A stretch of 6,018 bases of DNA from JBGCDD01 sp045105075 (GTDB taxonomy: Bacteria > Pseudomonadota > Alphaproteobacteria > Rhodobacterales > Rhodobacteraceae). Below are positions 1 through 4,459 of this stretch, piece after piece. The stretch is taken from NCBI GenBank assembly GCA_045105075.1, contig JBGCDD010000184.1, positions 1 through 6,018 of the forward strand, given 5' to 3'. The notes under the pieces were generated by a model, which was not told the DNA's origin, did no database searches, and saw nothing but the letters and a program-made list of their open reading frames with translations. Each line of letters opens with the position of its first letter. Position 1 is the first letter of the stretch. Both the position numbers and the translations under genes were made by a program.

Positions 1-541
1 CCTTGAGGCCGGGATGCAGCATGATGTGGCAGCCATAGGTGTTGGCGGCGGCCAGCAGCGGGCGCATTTCGTCCAGATCACCCAGCGTGTTGAAATAATC
101 CGACGGCAGGATCACCCCGGGCAGACCCAGATCGCGACGGATGCGCAACAGTTCACCGCAAGCCAGATCCATGTCCGCGAGCGGCACGCCGGCCAGTCCC
201 AACAGCGCGCCTTTGGTCTGGTGCGTCAAATCGGCGAGGTGATCGTTATAGGCCGAAATCGCCGGCGCAATCTGATCGGCGGGCAAAAGATCAACACCCA
301 AGGCCCCCGGAAACGTCAGCAGACGATGGGTCAACCCTGTGGCGTGCATCTCGGCCAGACCAACGCGGTGATCGTGATAGTGCTCGTTAAACGGAAATTC
401 GCCGTTCATCGCTCCCATCATCATCACCCCATCTGCACGGGTGCGCAGATAGGGGCGGGTGTCGCGCGCCAACAATGTGTCAACCAGACCACCGCCGTAA
501 TAATGGGCGTGCATGTCAATGCGGTGGGTGTCTTGTGTCAT
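1..541 (-). CDS. Amidohydrolase (amidohydrolase_2/ACMSD-like), 3' end beyond window
   Basis: I translated 180 codons on the minus strand; the gene continues past the left edge. The N-terminus (MTQDTHRIDMHAHYY) carries the metal-binding HxH of the amidohydrolase superfamily at H11 and H13. A third His sits in HIMLHPG at H176, close to the spacing known for the zinc site of ACMSD (His9, His11, His177 in the Pseudomonas enzyme). Family members are cytoplasmic TIM-barrel decarboxylases or hydrolases of aromatic or semialdehyde acids; no signal peptide is visible here. The later catalytic His and Asp lie outside the window. I chose the ATG at 541 because the protein then starts like its family and has a weak GGA about 9 nt upstream. 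An in-frame ATG at 592 (adding MCFDFQDLACTLNGRHP) has no ribosome site. The start lies 63 bases after the carotenoid oxygenase stop, so it is probably cotranscribed. Family confidence is high; the exact reaction is unknown. Confidence 0.85.
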   Translation of the reverse strand, partial: MTQDTHRIDMHAHYYGGGLVDTLLARDTRPYLRTRADGVMMMGAMNGEFPFNEHYHDHRVGLAEMHATGLTHRLLTFPGALGVDLLPADQIAPAISAYNDHLADLTHQTKGALLGLAGVPLADMDLACGELLRIRRDLGLPGVILPSDYFNTLGDLDEMRPLLAAANTYGCHIMLHPGLK

Positions 542-604
542 CGGATGGCGTCCGTTCAGGGTGCAGGCAAGGTCCTGAAAATCAAAGCACATCCGTGGGG
601 GTTT

Positions 605-2116
605 TCATAGTCGGGGCACAAACGTGCCGTGCAGGCCCAGCGGCAGCGCCAGATCCAGTTCGCCCTTATAGACTGGCCCGTCCGACAGATGCAGCCCCTC
701 ATAGACCGACAGGTTGGTCACCCTTTGGCGCCAATCCAGCGATGTGCCGATGATCCAGAAGTCGCCTTGTTGACCGGGCTTGGGCACGATCAGATGTTCC
801 TCAAGAATTTCGTTTTCCCCCAGATCAAAGGAAGTTGCATGGCCGCTGTCACGCTCCAGCAGAACCAGCCGGTTGAAACCAAAGGCAGTCGGCCCGCCGG
901 GCTGGGCCAACATCAGCGTATGGCGATGGCGCGCCAGGTTATCGCGCGCGTCGGTTTGCAGGAATTCGACCTGACCAAATTCGGGTGCGGTGTCCAGATG
1001 CGCGCGGCGTGTGCTTAGATCAAGTCGCGCCTGCACATAGCGCGACGCGGCCGAGGCCTGGCCATCCCAACTGCCATCCATTGCGGCAAACGCGTCGTGG
1101 GTCATAAAACCCGGGTCATCATGTTGCGCGAAATCAAAGCCAATCTCGGTCGGGGAAATGTCATAGGCGTTGCCAAAGTGGAAAACCCAAAACGGGTCGA
1201 TCTCGATCTGCGTGACGGCGCCAAGATCGGATTTGTCGATCACCAGAACCTGTGTGGGGGCTTGGGCGCGCCATTCAAACAGATCCACAAAAGAGGCCCC
1301 CGCCGGGTTCGAGGCGGTGAAAGGCGGCGCAACCACGATTATTTTGCTCTCGGTGATCATAAAGTCGTGGATCATCGGGGTGTGGTCTTGCGCGATAACC
1401 TGGGTTTGCAGCATCTCGCCGCTGGCCGAAATGTGATAGAGGATCAGCGCGGCGGGCTTGACCGAATAGCCGATGTTCCACATCGAGCCGTCCCGGTCGA
1501 TGCGCGGATGGGCGCCAAAGGGCAGGCCCTTGGTGTCTGATGACCAGCTTTTGCGCCCTTTTGCGTGCAAGCTGTCGGGGTCGATGATGTGAGGCGATCC
1601 ACCTTCCCACAGGGCCAAAACCTCGCCTGCGTGCTCGATCAGGTTGATGTTGGCCGGGCTTTGCGCATCTGCCGAGCCTCCGGAGGTCAAATCAGGCCCG
1701 TGCGAGCCAAACCCGGAAAAACGAATGCCCCCTGCGGCGGTTTCGGCTGGGTTGCGGGCGGTATCGATCAACCGCCCATAATGGCTGATCGACTGGTCGG
1801 AAAAGCGAAACCGCTGGATCATGCCGGGCGCATCAAACCAATGCAGGAACCGGTCGGGGCCGATGTTGTGGCGCGCCGGGCCGTTGCGAAAGAAATCGCC
1901 CTCCAGATCGGCGGGCACAGCGCCGGAAACACGGCGCAAATTGGCCGTCAGTTCGGATTGATCAGTGCCCAGATATCCCAGCAGCCAGGGCTTGTTCGCC
2001 AGTTCCTTCAGGAACCCGGCCTGATCGCCAAACGGGGTGTTTGCGCGCAACGCGGTTGGCAGACTGGACGCTGCCGCCAGACCACCAAGCGCATGAATAA
2101 AGGTACGTCGATCCAT
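605..2116 (-). CDS. Tat-exported carotenoid cleavage oxygenase (RPE65/CCD family)
   Basis: A 503-residue protein of normal family length. Members are non-haem iron(II) dioxygenases that split C=C double bonds of carotenoids, apocarotenoids or stilbenes. All four iron-ligand histidines are visible in their usual contexts: H203 (GAHPRIDRDG), H250 (MIHDFMITE), H313 (FHFGNAYD) and H496 (GLHGTFVP). The family signature FFRNGP (75-80) and HWFD (92-95) are present, and E171 (WEGGSPH) and E440 (EHLIVP) fit second-shell glutamates. The usual GDGM after HWFD reads APGM here (96-99). The N-terminus DRRTFIHALGGLAAASS has a twin-arginine motif (R3, R4) and a hydrophobic stretch, with likely cleavage after A25, so the folded enzyme should be periplasmic. 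The ATG is 2 nt after the DUF2141 stop and its GGAA ribosome site lies inside the DUF2141 coding end, suggesting translational coupling. The substrate (carotenoid, apocarotenoid or lignostilbene-like) cannot be decided from sequence. Confidence 0.95.
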   Translation of the reverse strand: MDRRTFIHALGGLAAASSLPTALRANTPFGDQAGFLKELANKPWLLGYLGTDQSELTANLRRVSGAVPADLEGDFFRNGPARHNIGPDRFLHWFDAPGMIQRFRFSDQSISHYGRLIDTARNPAETAAGGIRFSGFGSHGPDLTSGGSADAQSPANINLIEHAGEVLALWEGGSPHIIDPDSLHAKGRKSWSSDTKGLPFGAHPRIDRDGSMWNIGYSVKPAALILYHISASGEMLQTQVIAQDHTPMIHDFMITESKIIVVAPPFTASNPAGASFVDLFEWRAQAPTQVLVIDKSDLGAVTQIEIDPFWVFHFGNAYDISPTEIGFDFAQHDDPGFMTHDAFAAMDGSWDGQASAASRYVQARLDLSTRRAHLDTAPEFGQVEFLQTDARDNLARHRHTLMLAQPGGPTAFGFNRLVLLERDSGHATSFDLGENEILEEHLIVPKPGQQGDFWIIGTSLDWRQRVTNLSVYEGLHLSDGPVYKGELDLALPLGLHGTFVPRL

Positions 2117-2118
2117 TT

Positions 2119-2541
2119 TCAGGTTCCGTTCAAAGTGATGCGAAGCTGCGTGGCGGTGCCGTCATATTCGAATTTGAACGCGTCAAAACCGGGTGCCGAA
2201 AATCCGATCTTGGGATCGTTTGAAAACCCAAATGGCTCTTTTGGCGCACCAAGCAGGTTGCGATCCAACTCGGTGTTGTTGTTTTGATCATGAAACACCG
2301 CGATGCCATAGGTTCCGGGCTTGAGGTCTTTTACCGTCAAAGTTGCCGCGCCCGACACGGCGGGGCCATATGTTGCGGCCACGAATTCGCCCGCATCAAA
2401 ACCTTGCTGGCTGTCAAACACAGCCGCGCGCAGCGTGCCGGCGTTTGATGTGGCCTGCACAACAAGGCTCAGCGTGTCGGCCTGTGCGCAGGTCGCGCCA
2501 ATCAAACCGGACGCGACGATCAGGGACTTTAAATATGTCAT
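2119..2541 (-). CDS. Secreted DUF2141-domain protein
   Basis: A 140-residue protein. Residues 1-21 (MTYLKSLIVASGLIGATCAQA) form a Sec signal peptide with a clear AQA cleavage site before DTLSL; residue -1 to the internal Cys is Thr, so it is not a good lipobox. The mature part is a beta-rich DUF2141 domain. The hallmark C-terminal region HDQNNNTELDRNLLGAPKE, then PFGFSND, is present, including a DxNxNxxLD-like acidic loop that might bind calcium (inference). The family has no established biochemical role. A reading frame extends upstream to an ATG at 2601, but the start at 2541 is preferred: it gives a clean signal peptide, and AGGTGG lies 4 nt before it, whereas the extension would run through the RBS hairpin. 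It is the first gene of the minus-strand set and is followed after 2 nt by the carotenoid oxygenase, so the two exported proteins probably act together. The 5' end is probably controlled by the hairpin at 2543-2589. Confidence 0.92.
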   Translation of the reverse strand: MTYLKSLIVASGLIGATCAQADTLSLVVQATSNAGTLRAAVFDSQQGFDAGEFVAATYGPAVSGAATLTVKDLKPGTYGIAVFHDQNNNTELDRNLLGAPKEPFGFSNDPKIGFSAPGFDAFKFEYDGTATQLRITLNGT

Positions 2542-2542
2542 T

Positions 2543-2589
2543 GTTCCACCTAGGTTGTTTGCGTGTGCAACAGACCTGGCGGGTGGAAC
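2543..2589 (-). promoter_or_regulatory. Hairpin sequestering the DUF2141 ribosome binding site
   Basis: GTTCCACC (2543-2550) and GGTGGAAC (2582-2589) are perfect 8-bp inverted arms. Nested inside are AGGT/ACCT (2552-2555 with 2574-2577), TG/CA (2556-2557 with 2571-2572) and TTGC/GCAA (2559-2562 with 2567-2570), closing a 4-nt loop. That makes 18 base pairs in 47 nt, with single-base bulges at 2558 and 2573 and one asymmetric internal loop. On the minus-strand mRNA the 3' arm is AGGTGGAAC, the Shine-Dalgarno sequence 4 nt before the ATG at 2541. The structure should therefore hide the ribosome site. It could also be a DNA dyad bound by a regulator. The structure is directly seen; its function is inferred. 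Confidence 0.6.
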
Positions 2590-2664
2590 GCTCTGGCGCA
2601 ATGTACGGGGCGCGTTGAATGCGCGAGCCTGTGAAATTCTTCGCGAAACACCTGCATTTGGCAG

Positions 2665-2677
2665 TCACGAAGCGTGA
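2665..2677. promoter_or_regulatory. Dyad TCACG-AAG-CGTGA upstream of the LytTR gene
   Basis: A perfect 5-bp inverted repeat with a 3-bp centre lies just before the ribosome site of the LytTR gene and overlaps the second GTGAAATT repeat. It is a candidate operator, perhaps for autoregulation. Short dyads arise by chance fairly often, so confidence is low. Confidence 0.3.
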
Positions 2678-2682
2678 AATTT

Positions 2683-2689
2683 GAAGGGG
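2683..2689 (+). promoter_or_regulatory. Ribosome binding site deciding the GTG start of the LytTR gene
   Basis: GAAGGGG lies 10 nt before the GTG at 2700. No ATG is available in frame upstream, and the first in-frame ATG (codon 17, MTGPAF) has no comparable site and would cut into the membrane-proximal N-terminus, so the GTG start is favoured. Confidence 0.7.
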
Positions 2690-2699
2690 CAATCTTGTT

Positions 2700-3464
2700 G
2701 TGATTTCTCAGATCCTGCGCCAGACCAGCGGAGCCGCCGTCCAATCCATGACCGGCCCCGCATTCTGGGTTGTCACGATGGCTGTGATTTTTGTGTGCTT
2801 TCTCAGCGGACCTTTCGGAACCTTGCAATCCATGCCGGGCGCGCTGCGGCTGGTCTATTGGGGCTTGGTGGTGATGTCGACCGCGACCTTGGGGCTTTGG
2901 ATGCACGCCTTGATCCGCACGCAAGCGTGGCACGGGATCGTCAGGTTCGCCTGCGTGAGCATGGTGTTCGGCGTTTTGGCCAGCGCGTTGGTGGTGTTCC
3001 TGACCATGGCACTGCTAAGCCCGAGCGAGAGCTTTCCCGGCATCGCGCGCATCTTGATCTATTGTTTTCCCTCGGCGGCGCTGATCTTTCTGACCACTGT
3101 GGTTCTGGATGAGTTATGGGCAAATCCGACGCGCGACGAGGCGGCCCGGCCACCGGCGTTGATCCAAAGGCTCGAGAAACTGCCCGGCGCGCAGCGGATA
3201 TTGGCCCTCAGCGCACAGGACCATTATGTCGAGATCATCACTGATGTGGGTTCGGAACTGTGCCTGTTGCGCCTGAACGACGCCATCGCGGAAACCGCAC
3301 CCGAGGAAGGTCTGCAAATTCACCGCTCGCACTGGGTTGCGAAATCGGCGGTCAAGGTGGCCAAAACCAAAGGCCAATCGCCACAGGTCGAGCTGACCAA
3401 TGGGCGTGTGTTGAAAGTCAGTCAATCGCGGGCAAAACAGCTCGAGGCGTTTTTGGGGGGATGA
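2700..3464 (+). CDS. Membrane-anchored LytTR-family transcriptional regulator
   Basis: A 254-residue protein with a GTG start. Four hydrophobic segments at about residues 20-38, 47-70, 79-104 and 115-138 form a membrane domain, followed by a charged linker (140-162) and a LytTR DNA-binding domain (about 163-252). Features of that domain are ILALSAQDHYVEIIT, LLRLNDAIAE, GLQIHRSHWVAKSAV and the final LTNGRVLKVSQSRAK. LytTR domains bind DNA through beta-strands rather than a helix-turn-helix. Here there is no response-regulator receiver domain, so the signal is probably sensed in or through the membrane rather than by phosphorylation (inference). It is transcribed divergently from the DUF2141/carotenoid-oxygenase operon, so that operon and its own gene are the obvious candidate targets. 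The stop at 3462-3464 is followed by a GC-rich hairpin. Domain assignment is firm; the signal and target are unknown. Confidence 0.94.
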   Translation: MISQILRQTSGAAVQSMTGPAFWVVTMAVIFVCFLSGPFGTLQSMPGALRLVYWGLVVMSTATLGLWMHALIRTQAWHGIVRFACVSMVFGVLASALVVFLTMALLSPSESFPGIARILIYCFPSAALIFLTTVVLDELWANPTRDEAARPPALIQRLEKLPGAQRILALSAQDHYVEIITDVGSELCLLRLNDAIAETAPEEGLQIHRSHWVAKSAVKVAKTKGQSPQVELTNGRVLKVSQSRAKQLEAFLGG

Positions 3465-3468
3465 AGAC

Positions 3469-3498
3469 CGCGGCTTTGCGTGCCGCAAAGATCCCGCG
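3469..3498 (+). terminator. GC-rich hairpin after the LytTR gene, terminator-like without a T tract
   Basis: CTTTGCG (3474-3480) and CGCAAAG (3484-3490) are perfect 7-bp arms around TGC. CGCGG (3469-3473) pairs with CCGCG (3494-3498) after a 3-nt bulge (ATC), giving a 12-bp stem starting 5 nt after the stop codon. No run of T follows, so it may aid mRNA 3'-end stability or Rho-assisted ending rather than act as a classical intrinsic terminator. Confidence 0.5.
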
Positions 3499-3771
3499 CC
3501 CACAGCCATGACGCCCCGGCGCGCGCCTGAAAATGTGGCTCTGTTGGCCATCTTGGGGTCTGATCACTCAAAACCATTGCCGCAGCACGCCATATCTATC
3601 AGCCGATCTTTGCAAGGTTTCCAAAGTCGCCACAGCTTTGATCAGGTTTCTTCGCAGGCGGGCATTTTTTACACAAACAGCCCGGATGACCCAATGCTGC
3701 CAGCTTGGCAAATGTCTGGTTGGGATCTGAACCCACAACAGTGCTCTTAAAAAGGCTATCAAAATTGTTCG
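3499..3771. other. Intergenic stretch without a convincing gene
   Basis: About 270 bases of lower GC than the flanking genes. Reading frames on both strands are short, lack ribosome sites and show no family I recognise. Visible structure: a 13-bp inverted repeat TGCCA-GCT-TGGCA (3698-3710); CTTTG/CAAAG arms around 3608-3625; a T6 run at 3665-3670 with no good stem before it; and, on the minus strand, GTGGGTTCAGATCCCAACC (about 3718-3736), which superficially resembles a tRNA T-arm. The promoter of the following gene probably lies here, but I cannot place it. Confidence 0.5.
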
Positions 3772-4224
3772 GTGGTTTGGAGATGGTATTGTGACGAATG
3801 GGTTGAAAACTGTCTTTACACGCAAAACCGTGCGATCGTTGTTCATCTCAGGATCGCGGGCGCTGGTGCTGCGGCGGGTATCCTTGTGTGGATGCTGATT
3901 GGGTTGATGTTGAAACTTGATTTGGCTTCGACACCTGTGCTGGTCGTTTACGGTGCCTGGATCGCCGCAATCGCGATCTCGGTTTTCAACGCCGCCGTGA
4001 AGCGTCGTTTGATCTCTACCCTCAAAGAGTTTGGCGCGGTTCCCTTTGATCTGGCGTTCTTTTTGAGGGGTCTGACAACTGAAAAAGACGATCTCGACGA
4101 CCGTTACAAAAGGGTGAATACCTTGGCAAAGACGCTGTTTGCCGGGATTTCCGGGTCTTCTTCAAACCTCGCCTTTCTGCACCATACGGACGACATTCTG
4201 AGCCGCATCCCAACCAGAACATGA
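3772..4224 (+). CDS. Unrecognised small membrane protein, 5' end uncertain
   Basis: A 150-codon frame from a GTG start. I do not recognise a family. Two hydrophobic segments, at about residues 28-48 (IAGAGAAAGILVWMLIGLML) and 53-73 (STPVLVVYGAWIAAIAISVF), suggest two membrane helices. A basic patch (AAVKRR) and a soluble, partly charged C-terminal part of about 70 residues follow, with FDLAFFLRGLTTEKDDLDDR and NLAFLHHTDDILSR. The residue pattern from about residue 25 onward looks like real coding sequence. The first 25 residues (MVWRWYCDEWVENCLY...) look odd, and the GTG at 3772 has no ribosome site. A better site and GTG (3791) exist in another frame, so the gene may carry a one-base indel near 3840-3865. 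It stands alone between hairpins, with GC lower than its neighbours, which could indicate later acquisition. Function unknown. Confidence 0.55.
   Translation: MVWRWYCDEWVENCLYTQNRAIVVHLRIAGAGAAAGILVWMLIGLMLKLDLASTPVLVVYGAWIAAIAISVFNAAVKRRLISTLKEFGAVPFDLAFFLRGLTTEKDDLDDRYKRVNTLAKTLFAGISGSSSNLAFLHHTDDILSRIPTRT
3779..3793 (+). promoter_or_regulatory. Good ribosome site and GTG start in the wrong frame for the membrane protein
   Basis: GGAG (3779-3782) sits 8 nt before GTG at 3791. This start opens MTNGLKTVFTRKTVRSLF, a basic N-terminus of the kind expected before a first membrane helix, but its frame meets TGA after 34 codons. Loss of one base downstream would join it to the long frame that ends at 4224. 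It suggests the true ancestral start is 3791. Confidence 0.4.
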
Positions 4225-4421
4225 TTTGAGAATCTGACGGGTTGGTTTGTTGTCGATCTGTCAGCGGATGAAATGGGACCGATTGCCGCGAAACCAAACG
4301 TCAAACCAGCCTGACTTGACGTGCAAAAAGCACCAGAGTTTCGCGTTTGAAGATCACGTTCTTTGGCGTGTCGCCCCTCCATTCCGCAATCAAGGGCCAT
4401 GAACATTCAGGCCCGGATCAG
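4225..4421. other. Convergent intergenic region with a 7-bp dyad
   Basis: This lies between the plus-strand membrane protein and the 3' end of the minus-strand UPF0261 gene. ACGTCAA (4298-4304) and TTGACGT (4316-4322) are perfect inverted arms 11 nt apart, followed at once by GTGC-AAAAA-GCAC (4321-4333). Neither is followed by a T tract. Weak CTGAC/GTCAG arms occur at 4234-4238 and 4260-4264. No gene is supported here. Confidence 0.4.
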
Positions 4422-4447
4422 CGCGCGTTTCAGACCTGCAACGCGCG
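4422..4447 (-). terminator. GC-rich hairpin downstream of the UPF0261 gene
   Basis: CGCGCGTT (4422-4429) and AACGCGCG (4440-4447) are perfect 8-bp arms around a 10-nt loop, beginning 12 nt past the minus-strand stop codon at 4460-4462. There is no T tract on either side. It is probably a 3'-end stabilising stem or an assisted terminator for the UPF0261 transcript, and could also block the convergent transcript. Confidence 0.45.
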
Positions 4448-4459
4448 TCACGCATGCTA

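Larger units (their letters stand above)
2590..2699. promoter_or_regulatory. Divergent control region between DUF2141 operon and LytTR gene
   Basis: The region must carry the promoters for both the minus-strand operon and the plus-strand regulator. I see no convincing -35/-10 pair on either strand. It contains a perfect palindrome TTCGCGAA (2640-2647) and a direct repeat GTGAAATT at 2631-2638 and 2674-2681, with starts 43 bp apart, about four helical turns. LytTR proteins often bind direct repeats spaced by whole turns, so these are candidate operator elements, but no known LytTR consensus is recognisable. Confidence 0.45.

Noticed and set aside
14..610. 198-codon plus-strand open frame
   Set aside because: It is the antisense of the partial amidohydrolase and the oxygenase end. 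The minus-strand translation carries the HxH and HP motifs, while the plus translation has no recognisable features.
1565..2287. 240-codon plus-strand open frame across the oxygenase/DUF2141 junction
   Set aside because: It is a shadow of two well-supported minus-strand genes, with no ribosome site or family features.
2542..2601. Upstream start (ATG at 2601) for the DUF2141 protein
   Set aside because: It would place 20 residues before a textbook signal peptide and run through the ribosome-site hairpin. The 2541 start has its own Shine-Dalgarno.
3718..3736. tRNA T-arm-like GTGGGTTCAGATCCCAACC on the minus strand
   Set aside because: The seven-base loop TTCAGAT lacks the conserved A58, the stem is only 4 bp, and no D-arm, anticodon arm or acceptor pairing is found around it. 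At most it is a remnant, so no tRNA is called.
3508..3750. 80-codon plus-strand frame in the intergenic stretch
   Set aside because: There is no ribosome site and no domain or hydrophobic pattern. It appears to be a chance frame.
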